Source: Bradyrhizobium sp. CB82 (GTDB lineage: Bacteria > Pseudomonadota > Alphaproteobacteria > Rhizobiales > Xanthobacteraceae). From it: 64,000 nt of DNA. The stretch spans positions 8,437,001-8,501,000 of the forward strand of contig NZ_CP121650.1 of NCBI RefSeq assembly GCF_029714405.1. Reading direction: 5' to 3'. A model generated the notes under the pieces. The model was not told the origin of the DNA, did not search any database, and saw nothing but the letters and a program-made list of their open reading frames with translations. Both the position numbers and the translations under genes were made by a program. Below are positions 8,845 to 18,599 of the stretch, piece after piece. Position 1 is the first letter of the stretch. The number at the start of each line of letters is the position of its first letter.

Positions 8845-10953
8845 GTGAAGCTCAAAAGCGTTCGGGTCGAAAACTTTCGTGGTGTGCGCTCGGCTGTTAT
8901 GAGCGATCTGGGAGAGATGGTTGTATTAGCCGGGCAGAATGGGTCGGGCAAATCGTGCATATTGGATGCGATTCGTCTCCTCAAGTCTGTTTATGGCGGT
9001 TACCAGCCGAATGAATTTCACCAATGGTTCGGCGAGTTCCAGATCAATTTTAACGACCCACGAGCGTTTGCCTCAATCTTCAATGACTCCACAAAGCGCC
9101 TATTTCTACAGATCGAAGTAGAGCTTCACGAAGAGGAACGCCGTCATCTGAAGGAACAAGCGAAAGACCTGATCACGATGCAGGTCTGGAAAACGCTTAT
9201 GCCAGAGCTTCAGGGTTGGCGCAGTCTGGACGCAGCGCCGTTTACAGCCCAGTTCAGGAGCCGCCATTCGGAGGTGGAAGAAGCGGCCAAGCGCGATCAG
9301 GATCTGTTCAATGCTGAAATCGATCAGCCGACCATATCAGCACTTCTCACCATTGAGCCCGGGCAGCCTCCCGAATTTGCTCCATCGAAAACCCTGGAAC
9401 TGATGTTCACCAACTTCGATCCGGAACACGTTGGCGTGATTGATTATCATGGCGCTCACCGCATGTTCAATCGGGAGCAAATCAACCAGATCAATGTCAA
9501 CCTAAACGCCGTGGAGGAGCAGAGAAAGCAAAGTGTCCTCTATAATTATAACGCAAAGTACTCCAACGTAAAAAGTGAGATGGCCGCCCTTTACGTGCGT
9601 GAGGCTTTGGCTGAAAAGGCTGGAACTAAACTGGATGGACAAAGTTCGCTCACTGATACTCTCAAAGAGCTTTTTGCAACGTTCTTTCCTGAAAAGGAAT
9701 TTCTTGGGCCGCAACCACGTCCGGACGGTAGCTTATATTTCCCTGTTAAAGTTGGCGGCCGAGAGACACATGATCTCGATGAATTAAGTTCTGGCGAAAA
9801 AGAAATCTTGTACGGCTATCTGCGCCTGCGGAGTTCCGCGCCTAAACGTTCGGTGGTCCTGCTCGATGAGCCTGAACTGCATCTGAATCCGAGGCTGACA
9901 CGAAATCTTCCGGACTTTTATCATAGGCACTTGGCTAAGGAGTTGGGAAATCAGGTTTGGCTGATCACGCATTCGGATGCGATTTTAAGGGAAAGTGTTG
10001 GGCGGCTGGGCGTGTCCGTATTTCACATGACCCTCAGTGCTCATACACCGGTTGGACAAGATCAGGCACATCGCATCGAAGCCGATCAGGATCTTGAGCG
10101 CGCGGTCATCGACATGGTGGGAGATTTGGCTGCCTATAATCCGGGGGCGAAGGTAATGATATTCGAAGGCGAGGACTCGGATTTTGATGTGAGGATGACT
10201 TCAGAGTTGTTCCCTGACTTGCTTGCGAAAGTGAATGCTGTTTCGGGAACCAACAAAACACGAGTGAGAGGACTTCACTCCCTATTAGAAACGCTGGTGC
10301 AAGCGGATCGACTTCCGCCTATGCGTGTCTATTCAATTACAGATAAGGACTCCGAAAAGGGAAATGTTGCTGGTACCACCCGGTTCGCTTGGGACGTGTA
10401 TCACATTGAAAATTATTTGCTCGTTCCAGAATTCATCAAGAGTGCTCTGAATGATATTTTAGGTGGAAAGGACATCCCCTCCGAGAAGGCAATCGAGGAC
10501 GAACTCGTCAACTGCGCACGGGAAACACTGGTGTCCTTGGTGGTGCATGACGCTTGCGATGCCGCTAACCGTGAGATCATCGCGGCGATAAGCACTAGGA
10601 TTGATCCTAGATCAGCAAATCCTGGGCAAGCTCTGTCAAACGCAGTTCAGGGCTCAAGAAGTAGGATCGACGAGTTGATCCAAAACAGTCTCTCGCCTGT
10701 TGCTCTCGAACGAATGACGCAGACCCATCAGCAGCGTTTCCAAGCCGATCTGCAAAATGGGGAGTGGAGGAAATCCTTCAGGGGGCGTGACATCCTAAAA
10801 CTCTTCGTTGGACGCCACGGTGGAGGCGTAAAATACGAGGCGTTTCGGAACGTGATCATCGCTCGCATGAGGGATAAGGGGTACCAGCCGCCCGGGATGA
10901 AAAAGATTTTGGATCAAGTTCTCGCGCCCCAACCTCTTGTAAGGCCGTCTTAG
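8845..10953 (+). CDS. AAA/ABC-type ATPase fused to TOPRIM/DUF4435-like domain (PARIS/OLD-like defence)
   Basis: 702 residues from the GTG at 8845 (GGGGGAAG upstream); the frame is open further up but unrelated. The N-terminal ATPase has the start VENFRG, Walker A GQNGSGKS (30-37), an ABC signature LSSGEKEI, Walker B VVLLDEPELHLNP and the switch WLITHSD. From about residue 435 a second domain has IFEGEDSDFD, then SITDKDSE and HIENYLLVPEF. These are the acidic residues of a TOPRIM nuclease and the ENYL feature of DUF4435. The same pair of domains, usually as two genes, forms PARIS (AriA ATPase, AriB DUF4435), a phage-triggered abortive system, and OLD nucleases share the layout. A fused PARIS-like effector is my best reading. 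It is a solitary gene, which fits a one-gene defence unit. Confidence 0.75.
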   Translation: MKLKSVRVENFRGVRSAVMSDLGEMVVLAGQNGSGKSCILDAIRLLKSVYGGYQPNEFHQWFGEFQINFNDPRAFASIFNDSTKRLFLQIEVELHEEERRHLKEQAKDLITMQVWKTLMPELQGWRSLDAAPFTAQFRSRHSEVEEAAKRDQDLFNAEIDQPTISALLTIEPGQPPEFAPSKTLELMFTNFDPEHVGVIDYHGAHRMFNREQINQINVNLNAVEEQRKQSVLYNYNAKYSNVKSEMAALYVREALAEKAGTKLDGQSSLTDTLKELFATFFPEKEFLGPQPRPDGSLYFPVKVGGRETHDLDELSSGEKEILYGYLRLRSSAPKRSVVLLDEPELHLNPRLTRNLPDFYHRHLAKELGNQVWLITHSDAILRESVGRLGVSVFHMTLSAHTPVGQDQAHRIEADQDLERAVIDMVGDLAAYNPGAKVMIFEGEDSDFDVRMTSELFPDLLAKVNAVSGTNKTRVRGLHSLLETLVQADRLPPMRVYSITDKDSEKGNVAGTTRFAWDVYHIENYLLVPEFIKSALNDILGGKDIPSEKAIEDELVNCARETLVSLVVHDACDAANREIIAAISTRIDPRSANPGQALSNAVQGSRSRIDELIQNSLSPVALERMTQTHQQRFQADLQNGEWRKSFRGRDILKLFVGRHGGGVKYEAFRNVIIARMRDKGYQPPGMKKILDQVLAPQPLVRPS

Positions 10954-11129
10954 CCGGAGCCGCTCCACCGGCCCGTCGCCAGATTATCGAAGTCCCCTTC
11001 GGCACTCGTAGCAATGCACCTTCTGCCGCTCGGACAGGCCCGAATAGCCGTTTGTGTTCAGTGCGGCGATTGCAAGCAATTTGTCCGAACGGCCCTTGAG
11101 AACATTGAAGGATCGGTAAAAAGAACCTA

Positions 11130-12096
11130 TCAAGGCTCCAGCGCGATCTGCAAACCTTCGTTGGCGTCAATATGAACATAACGCGGCCCGATCGGCCGCC
11201 CTCTGCCGCTAGCTACGGTGACAATGTCTTCCAGAGGCGCGGCGCGCGCATCCGCCTCAGGGCGGGACAAGATCAGATCGGCGTGAAACAGTCCTTCGGT
11301 TTCAAGACCGGTAGGATCGACGCGAAGAGCTGCCAAGCCTGGCCAAACAACTTTCGAACTCGTCAGCATCGCGAAAGCGACGCTGGATAAACGTCGCGCC
11401 GGTAAGACGTTCTGTCACAAGCCCTTTTTCCGCAAATCTCGCGGCCAAAGAATCAAATGGGAACATTCGTAACACGAAGGAGATGATCCAAGGACGCGTC
11501 TCTGTCGCATCGAGAATTTTGGTGAACGTCTTCTCGGTCACATAGCCGATGCACCCCGTCGACATGATAACATCAGCGGAGCGAATAGTACGCGCGCTGT
11601 CCGTCGATAGCGCCTCCGTTTCAAGATCAGCGACAATGCCCTGCTCAAGGAGGCCAACTCTTGTTGCATAGCTGATCGCCGGCGCCGATACATCAAGGCC
11701 GATAAATCGCGCCAAACCGACATCAGGCCAGGCTGCATAAAAATTGCGATCGAGACGCATTAGTGTCTCAGAACTAATCGCCCTCATCTCGCGCCGGGCG
11801 TAGCGATGACGCAAGCCCCCGAAGGTCAGCGGAAACCGATGCACCGCTGCGTTGATGCCGTATGAACAGCCGACGTCAAGCACGACCGGCTTAATTCCAG
11901 TTGCCGAAGCTTTCGCGGCCAGAATTTGGCGCACAACTGGCTCCGCCACGTCCGGGATCATATAGTCCAAGTCTCCCAGGACAGAGAAGTATGCCCTCGG
12001 ATCATCCAAAGCATAGATGTCATCGAAGACAGCTTTAAATTGATTGATGCGCGAAAAATCTGTTCGCAACCCAATGTCTCCTATTTCGTCCTGCAA
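11130..12096 (-). pseudogene. class I SAM-dependent methyltransferase, frameshifted
   Basis: The N-terminal 250 or so residues are in one frame: motif I VVLDVGCSYGIN (near residue 72) binds S-adenosylmethionine, and the post-I to motif IV region has ADVIMSTGCIGYVT. That frame ends in an unrelated tail (LGSSSRRSYRS). The natural continuation, AALRVDPTGLETEGLFHADL to the end at 11130, is in the next frame. A single-base indel near 11330 explains both. The first start available is a TTG at 12096 without a clear Shine-Dalgarno, so the 5' end may also be damaged. Substrate unknown. This is either a real pseudogene or a sequencing error. Confidence 0.7.
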
Positions 12097-12654
12097 ACCA
12101 CGCGAAGGTTGTCGCCTTCGGTTACTCGACGCCTTATCGCAGAGACTGGCCGACGTATAAACCCCAGCTCAAGTTCGATGTCGGTCAGCCGCGACAGTCT
12201 GCGCCAGATCGCGGTATTTCCTGGAGCCGGATAGTTGGCTCTGACCTAGTATCCTCCGAGCCGCGCGATCTTGCCGAGATATGCGAGAGCGCGCTTCGTC
12301 GAGAAGCCATCGGCAACGCCTGTCTTTTCATCAAACGAACGCAAGTTTCGAATCTTGTAACCGTACGGTCCAACTACAAGTTCGGCCCGGCGGTGGCCAA
12401 ATGGTGGTCTCCACGCGCTGCTTTAAGAGCCTCAGACTTTTTCCTCGAACGGCTCTTGCTTATCTGCGCGACCACCGCTGTTCCTGACTCTTAACGGAGG
12501 ACGAGATAAACTTGTCGCAAACAACTCTTCCTCGTTCGAAATGACGCTCACCAACTCCAAAAGCACACCAACATGTTTCCCGCGGGGCACGAAATTAAAA
12601 GGGACAGCTGTCGACGCTGCTCGCCGCTCCAAGGCGAGAGCTGCGAGGGGCGCT
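12097..12654. other. intergenic, no supported gene
   Basis: A 55-codon frame without a standard start runs into the methyltransferase start on the minus strand (12100-12250) and could be a remnant. Nothing else is recognisable. Confidence 0.4.
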
Positions 12655-15600
12655 CTAAGCATGCAGGAGGTAACCATGAAAATCTGTGGGGTCGATATGA
12701 GATGTAACCTCGATATAAGACATCCCATGCGCAAGGGCGTGATCGAGGGTCCCTCCGATATGATTTTCGGTCCATAAGACCTTGTCCTGTGCGTGATCGG
12801 ACGAGATCAGGGGGTGAGCCGAGCCAGCAGTGGCAGTCCCGGCGAAGATGAAGGCATCACCAGCGACTGCAGCGTGGATTGGCGTTGGAGTCGGCGGTGA
12901 GGCCTTCGCAGGCGAAAAATTGAACTGGTCGACCGGCGGGTCGATGACCAGAGTCCTTTCGCTTCCGTTGCTCGACAGATTGAACGTCGAATGGGTGTAG
13001 TCTTCAACCGGCTTAGTCTGCGAGGTGGGGTTCTGCGCGTCCGAGACGGTAGGCAGCTTACCCGAAGTGCCGCCAGAATAGGCGACCTTCGTGCGTGATC
13101 CGAACGAGATGTCCTTGAGATCGAGGATGTCCGAACCGGACGGATCACCGTCGGGCGCGTTAGGTGCAGTTGCGTCGATGGTGATCGCAGCGGAAGTTGA
13201 AACGCCACTGACATCGCCGGCGCCGTCTGCCGCAATCGCTATCAACGAGTGGCTTCCGTCGGCAAGGACCGAGGTCGAAAAGCTCCAGACGCCGTTACCA
13301 TCGGCCGTCGCTACCCCGATCTGCGTTGTCTGATCGAAAACCTTGATCGTCACTCCCGCCTGGGCCGTTCCGGTCAGGGTCAGCTGGTTTGCGTTCGTAA
13401 GTCCGGCGGCGGCCGGCGAGGTCGAACCGCTAAGGGAAATTGACGGTGCTGGCAGGCCGACCATGGTCATGGATGCGCCGGTGGCGGAGACGAACGCGCA
13501 GTCGGACGATGACAGCTGTGTCACCCCGGCTATACGGAAACTGTCGGTTCCGCCTGCATAGTGAACGGTCCACTCGTCCCCGACATTTGTCAGATAAGCG
13601 CTGGCGTCGTAGCCCTTCAGCACCAGCTTGTCGTGCTCTGCGGCAGCACTCGTGAGCACGTGGAAATCGGCGATCGTGTCGTGGCCGCTTCCGAGGCCAT
13701 GGATGAACGTGTCGTTGCCGGCACCGCCGGACAGCCAATCGTCGCCACCAGCACCGTTGAGGATGTCATCCCCGCTGGAGCCAACCATCCGGTTGGCCAG
13801 TTCGTTGCCGACGCCAGTCAGTCCTCCCTTCATCAGGGTCATGTTTTCGACATTGGCTGACAGCGTGTAGGATGACCAGGCTTGAACACTGTCGATGCCG
13901 CCGCCGGGATTTTCGATGATCTTCTGGTTTGGATTGCCGATGACGTAAGTATCGTCACCCGTCCACCCCATCAGCGTGTCATCGGCGTTCACCGCTGTGA
14001 TCTGGTCGTTCGCGGCAGTGCCGTAGACGATATGGCTGCTCGTCGAGCCGCTGATCCAGGAGGTAATGGCGCCGCCCACCGGCAATGTCGACGGCAGCTG
14101 GAAGTCGTCGCTGGCAAAGGCCGAAATTGTCGTGTTGCGAAAAACCAGCGTGTCCTGGCTCGTCAGCGCGAGATACACGTCGCTTCCGACCTGTGTCATC
14201 GCTGCCTTGATGTCGCTATAGGACGTGAACGCAAAGCCGTTCAGTTGAACGATATCATGTCCCGCGGCTGAGCCCGGCGCGAAGCCGGTGATGATGTCCG
14301 AGCCGTCGCCCGAGTTGATAACGAAGGTGTCGGCGCCTCCGCCGCCGGTCAGGATGTCATTGCCAAGTCCGCCGGTGATGATGTTGGCCGCAGCGTTGCC
14401 GATGATGATATTGGCCTCGGAATTGCCGGTGCCGTTGATCGCGGCTGACCCGGTCAGCGTCAGGTTCTCGATATAGTCAGAGAGCGTGTACGAGACGGAG
14501 GACAAGACCGTATCGACGCCGCCGCCGTAGCCTTCGATGACCTTGGCATTCGAGTCTGTGACAATATAGGTATCGTCGCCAAGACCGCCGGTCATGGTAT
14601 CGGCACCGCCTGCGCCACCGAGCAGGTCGTTGCCCGACGTTCCGGTCAAAGTATCCGCATTCGCGGTGCCCGCGATGGTCGTTGTCGGAGCTCCGCTGGT
14701 CAGAAGCGTGTAGTTCGCGAGCGTATACTCCGGCAACTGATAGGCCTTGATGTAGTCGATGCTCATCTGCGCCGTTGCGCTGGGATCCGCATTGCCGGCC
14801 CAGCTTCCGCCCATCGCCAGATTGGCGATCATGTACATCGCGGTGTTCATGTCAGATGGGGTTGCAACTTGTCCGACCTCCACGCCATCGACAAAATAGG
14901 TCAACGTGTAAGGCGTCCACTCCACGCCAAAGGTGTGATCGCCGGCGGTGAGGTTGGCGGTATTCGCCCAATAGCCCTGATTTGGTGTGCTCGATGAAAC
15001 AAAGCCCCAATGGGCCTGGTCAGGATCCCGACCCAGCGCTTCCAGCGCGTCAAGTTCCGTCGCCTGACCGTGCGTATTGATCGGTAACATCCAGAAGGCT
15101 GGCCAGGCGCCCTTGGTGTCGGGCAAGCTGGCCTTCATCTCGAAGTAGCCGTAGGTCTGAACGAAGCTGTTCTCGGTCGTGATCACGCCCGATGAGAACT
15201 GATGATTACCGACATAGGCAGCATAGGTCGATGGAATGGGTGCTGCCGTGATAACGAGATGGCCGTTCTGTATGAAGAACGGATTGAGGCCCAGCGGGCT
15301 CGACGCCTGGCTACCAGGCAGGCCAGTGAAGCTCGGGTCGACGTAGACCTCCTGCTCACCGGAAAGCGTATAACTTGCTGTTCCGCTCCAGGCGTAGTTT
15401 GTTTTCCAGGTCAGATGCGGGTCCTGGCCGGCGGACAGCGAATTGAAATCGCCGCCAAAGGTCTGAATCAGTCCCGTTGGTGCTGTGACGATATTGATGT
15501 TGGCGGTCGTGAAATTCTGAACCTGGGTATTTTCGAGCGTTATTTTCTCGCCGTTGCCGAGCGACAGAACGACATCCGTGCCAACCTGCTGCATGGCGGC

Positions 15601-16440
15601 CGTGACGTCTGCGAGCGTCTTGAAGGTCGTTCCATTGATCTGGAGAATGTCTCCGCCAGCGCCGGTTTGAAAATCGGTGATGATGTCGTTGCCATTTCCG
15701 GTCCGGATGACAAATGTGTCACTGCCGGCTCCGCCGGTGAGGACGTCATTGCCCTTGCCGCCGTCGATCATGTTGTTGCCGGCGTTGCCGACGATGATGT
15801 TGTCAAGATCGTTGCCGGTCGCAGGCGCGTTGTAGTTTCCCCCCAGCGTCAGATTCTCGACATTCTGCGCATTGACGAGACTGTAGCCGTCGATCATGCC
15901 ATCGTAGATGGTATCGATGCCCTGACCGGCGAGTTCGACCACCTTCGTTTCGTGATTGTACATGAAGTACGAATCGTCGCCCGCGCCGCCGATCAGCGTA
16001 ACGCCGTCGCCCATCGCCTGCAGCGAGTCGTTGGTCGCGCCACCGGTGAGCGTCCCCCCGGCTCCGATCGTGGTCCACGCCGTGTTCGGCGATGCGCTGA
16101 CAGGAAGCGGATTATCGACGACGACGTTTGCCGCCGTGAGAGACGACAGCGCAACGTTCTGCAAAGTGAGCGTCTCGCTCGACGAGAGCGTGACGACTAC
16201 ATCCGCGCCCGTCTGCTTCGCGGCGGACATGAAAGTTGCAAACGTTGCAAAACCGTAGTTCTGCACGCGCAGCACGTCGCCGCCGGTGCTGCCCTGAAAG
16301 TCGCTGATGGTGTCGGAGCCATACCTCTTCGAAACAACGAAGAGGTCGCTGCCAGCGCCGCCGGTTAGGAGATCGTTGCCGGTGCCGCCAAACAGGATAT
16401 CGGCGCCCGAAGTGCCGTTGATTGTTAACGTATAGGTCAT
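12655..16440 (-). CDS. RTX-type secreted glycoside hydrolase family 16 enzyme
   Basis: 1261 residues from the ATG at 16440, giving the typical MTYTLTINGTSGAD start; an ATG at 16470 adds 10 residues. Calcium-binding RTX nonapeptides (GGAGNDLLTGG-like) occur near residues 15-40, 220-250, 615-640, 685-710 and 845-885. Between the first and later blocks (about 325-600) is a GH16 glucanase/glycanase domain with the catalytic motif ELDALE: nucleophile Glu462, Asp464 and acid/base Glu467. A bacterial Ig-like domain follows (about 985-1085), then an Asp/His-rich C-terminus without a classical signal peptide, as expected for type I (ABC) secretion. Relatives such as rhizobial ExsH trim succinoglycan-type polysaccharide. 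The substrate here is unknown, and no type I secretion genes are nearby. Confidence 0.88.
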   Translation of the reverse strand: MTYTLTINGTSGADILFGGTGNDLLTGGAGSDLFVVSKRYGSDTISDFQGSTGGDVLRVQNYGFATFATFMSAAKQTGADVVVTLSSSETLTLQNVALSSLTAANVVVDNPLPVSASPNTAWTTIGAGGTLTGGATNDSLQAMGDGVTLIGGAGDDSYFMYNHETKVVELAGQGIDTIYDGMIDGYSLVNAQNVENLTLGGNYNAPATGNDLDNIIVGNAGNNMIDGGKGNDVLTGGAGSDTFVIRTGNGNDIITDFQTGAGGDILQINGTTFKTLADVTAAMQQVGTDVVLSLGNGEKITLENTQVQNFTTANINIVTAPTGLIQTFGGDFNSLSAGQDPHLTWKTNYAWSGTASYTLSGEQEVYVDPSFTGLPGSQASSPLGLNPFFIQNGHLVITAAPIPSTYAAYVGNHQFSSGVITTENSFVQTYGYFEMKASLPDTKGAWPAFWMLPINTHGQATELDALEALGRDPDQAHWGFVSSSTPNQGYWANTANLTAGDHTFGVEWTPYTLTYFVDGVEVGQVATPSDMNTAMYMIANLAMGGSWAGNADPSATAQMSIDYIKAYQLPEYTLANYTLLTSGAPTTTIAGTANADTLTGTSGNDLLGGAGGADTMTGGLGDDTYIVTDSNAKVIEGYGGGVDTVLSSVSYTLSDYIENLTLTGSAAINGTGNSEANIIIGNAAANIITGGLGNDILTGGGGADTFVINSGDGSDIITGFAPGSAAGHDIVQLNGFAFTSYSDIKAAMTQVGSDVYLALTSQDTLVFRNTTISAFASDDFQLPSTLPVGGAITSWISGSTSSHIVYGTAANDQITAVNADDTLMGWTGDDTYVIGNPNQKIIENPGGGIDSVQAWSSYTLSANVENMTLMKGGLTGVGNELANRMVGSSGDDILNGAGGDDWLSGGAGNDTFIHGLGSGHDTIADFHVLTSAAAEHDKLVLKGYDASAYLTNVGDEWTVHYAGGTDSFRIAGVTQLSSSDCAFVSATGASMTMVGLPAPSISLSGSTSPAAAGLTNANQLTLTGTAQAGVTIKVFDQTTQIGVATADGNGVWSFSTSVLADGSHSLIAIAADGAGDVSGVSTSAAITIDATAPNAPDGDPSGSDILDLKDISFGSRTKVAYSGGTSGKLPTVSDAQNPTSQTKPVEDYTHSTFNLSSNGSERTLVIDPPVDQFNFSPAKASPPTPTPIHAAVAGDAFIFAGTATAGSAHPLISSDHAQDKVLWTENHIGGTLDHALAHGMSYIEVTSHIDPTDFHGYLLHA

Positions 16441-16888
16441 GATGATCGCGTGCTCTAGTGTAACCGGCATAAACTGTCACATCCGCGGTGATCAGCGTGC
16501 GCGTGTGTAGCGAATCGGTGTCGGCGGGAAAGTTAGGCAGAGCCCATCATGCTGCTGGGCCATCCGGGCTCGCTGCAGGCGGACGCCCAGCCTTACTGCG
16601 AGTCTGTTGCATCGGCGCTATTGCGTTCCCGGCCCGAGTCGTAGTGATGGGCAACCGTCCCTTCTGGCGCTGGGAGATTAGGCGGGCCAGCTGACGACAA
16701 GCTGACTGCCATCGACATCGTTGATATCGAGAGGCTCCATCTCGATATTACCTTTCTTCGCAGGTAGACAAAGCGGCGGATTATTTCGCTTGCCTGGATT
16801 GCATCATATCCAGTCAAGAGTTGCTCAGGTCACTTAACCAAGGCATGCGTCCGCGTTGCTAACAATCGCGGCGAGTGGTTGGTTAATC

Positions 16889-18317
16889 CGGGATGTCCCG
16901 GGTTCTGTTGAATTTCTGAAGAGGTCGGCGTTGCCCACCTTGAGCCGGTAGGCTCGGGGTGCTGATTCCACAAAGGAGAGCAACGCCATGACGAGAGATA
17001 TCACACCGGCTGGTTGGCCGGCGACCGGGGCTGTGGACGAAGCGTTTGCAGAAGTGCGGGCGAGCTTCGATCGGTTCTGCCTTGCGGCAGGGATCGAGGC
17101 GCTCGGCACGATGATGGAGGCGGATGTCACGGCGGCCTGCGGGCCGCGCCACGGTCGCGACGCGGCGCGGCGGGCGCACCGTTGGGGCCGAACGCGGGGA
17201 CGGATCGGCTTCCACGGCGGCAAGATCGAGGTCGAGCGCCCGCGGGTCCGGGGCGTGGACGGCCGCGAGGTCACGATCCCGAGCTGGGAAACGGCGGCGG
17301 AGGAGGACTGGCTCGGTCGCTGGGCGATGAACCTGATGCTGATCAATGTGTCGACGCGCCGGTTCGGCCGCGCTGTCCGGCTGCCCGAGGGTGACGTGCC
17401 GGCACCGCCCGGATCGGGGGTTTCGAAGTCGGCGGCCTCGCGGAGGTTCGTAGCGCTGTCGGCGGCGCGGCTGGCCGACTTCATGGCTGCCGATCTGTCC
17501 GCGCTCGACCTTCTGGTGGTCCAAATCGACGGGCTGCATCTCGGCGACGATCTCGTGCTGGTGGCCGCGATCGGGGTTGACGGCGAAGGCAACAAGCATC
17601 CGCTGGCGCTGGTGGAAGGGGCGACCGAGAACGCCGCAACGGTTCAGGCCCTGCTGGACAACCTGGTCTCGCGCGGGCTCGACCCGACGGTGCCAAGACT
17701 GTTCATCGCCGACGGCGCGAAGGCGTTGTCGAAGGCGATCCGCCGCACCTTCGGTTCGGCCGCTGCGATCCAGCGCTGCCAGATCCACAAGGCGCGCAAC
17801 ATCATGGAACGCCTGCCGAAAGAGCATCATGCGGCCACCCGTCGGGTGCTGCGCCAGGCCTGGGAGCTCGATGACGCCGACAAGGCTGAAAAATTGATCC
17901 GCAATCTCGCGCGTCGACTCGACCAGCAATGGCCCGGCGTAGCGGCCAGCATCCTCGAAGGCCTCGACGAAATCCTGACTGTCGTCCGGTTGAAGCTGCC
18001 GAAGGAGCTTCGTCGATCGCTCGCTTGTACCAACATCGCCGAGAACATGATGGGCACCATTCGCCGCGTCACGCGCAACGTCAAACGCTGGCGGGATGCC
18101 GGCATGGCCTTGCGATGGGTCGCGGCCGGCATGATCGAGGCCAACAAGGGCTTCCGACGATTGAAGGCGCATAAGCAATTGTCGGTTTTGCGTGCGGCCC
18201 TTCAAGCTCGCCACAATCGCATGACGATCAACCCCGTTGCCCACGTCACGAGGGCCGCGTAACATTCATTCCGGCAACGTCGGCCCGACGTAGTTCAACA
18301 GCGATCGGGACATCCCC
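16889..18317 (+). mobile_element. intact IS256-family insertion sequence
   Basis: Ends carry inverted repeats beginning GGGATGTCCCG with CTGTTGAA further in (left 16890 onward, right complement ending 18316). The 9-bp sequence TGGTTAATC is duplicated directly at both sides (16880-16888 and 18318-18326), a fresh-looking target duplication of the length typical for this family. It encloses a single full-length transposase. It has inserted in a decayed histidine kinase gene. Confidence 0.88.
16988..18262 (+). CDS. IS256-family (mutator type) transposase
   Basis: 424 residues, full length for the family. The DDE catalytic residues are visible in VVQIDGLHLGDD, FIADGAKALSKAI and CTNIAENMMGTIRR. 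The C(2)H-like motif CQIHKARNI, typical of mutator-type transposases, lies between the second Asp and the Glu. The gene fills the element, starting about 100 bp inside the left inverted repeat with AAAGGAGAG before the ATG. It appears functional. Confidence 0.95.
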   Translation: MTRDITPAGWPATGAVDEAFAEVRASFDRFCLAAGIEALGTMMEADVTAACGPRHGRDAARRAHRWGRTRGRIGFHGGKIEVERPRVRGVDGREVTIPSWETAAEEDWLGRWAMNLMLINVSTRRFGRAVRLPEGDVPAPPGSGVSKSAASRRFVALSAARLADFMAADLSALDLLVVQIDGLHLGDDLVLVAAIGVDGEGNKHPLALVEGATENAATVQALLDNLVSRGLDPTVPRLFIADGAKALSKAIRRTFGSAAAIQRCQIHKARNIMERLPKEHHAATRRVLRQAWELDDADKAEKLIRNLARRLDQQWPGVAASILEGLDEILTVVRLKLPKELRRSLACTNIAENMMGTIRRVTRNVKRWRDAGMALRWVAAGMIEANKGFRRLKAHKQLSVLRAALQARHNRMTINPVAHVTRAA

Positions 18318-18599
18318 TGGTTAATCTCGCGGGCGATAGAGGTCGTCAACCATCGGCATTGTCACACGCCTGACATGCGCGAGCTCGGTCTGAGCCTTCC
18401 GCAGCTCTTGCTCCGACTGATCTGCGCGGATCGTTGCGGTCACGTCCGTGCTGACGCCGCGATAGCCGAGGAACTTGCCGTCCAAATCAAAAAAGGCTTG
18501 CCGCTGAGCCCATGAATCAGAACCAGAATGAACGCTTACGGGACTTGGTAGCTGCATGCCCAAACACGTAATGCACCCCAGCACAGGGCACACGAGGTG

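Larger units (their letters stand above)
16834..18593 (-). pseudogene. PAS-type sensor histidine kinase remnant (NodV/NwsA-like), interrupted by IS256 element
   Basis: Two pieces flank the insertion element. The upstream piece (18593 down to 18327) encodes the end of a PAS/PAC domain, [17 protein letters not shown], then QAELAHV-like helices. The piece after the element (16888-16834) encodes INQPLAAIVSNADACLG and a stop. Joined across the target duplication, and read in the shifted frame, the phosphorylation region is [15 protein letters not shown]. Kinases of this family have SIAHEINQPLAA there, so the catalytic His is Arg. Frameshift, His loss, premature stop and insertion all show an old, dead gene. 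The catalytic ATPase domain is absent. Confidence 0.75.

Noticed and set aside
12100..12250. 55-codon minus-strand frame before the methyltransferase
   Set aside because: Protein-like text (WRRLSRLTDIELELGFIRR) but no start codon and a stop just upstream; possibly a remnant.
15202..16368. 388-codon plus-strand frame opposite the GH16/RTX gene
   Set aside because: It lies wholly antisense to the well-supported glycanase, has no domain, and arises from the GC-rich codon bias of the real gene.
16883..18265. 460-codon minus-strand frame
   Set aside because: Shadow of the IS256 transposase on the opposite strand.
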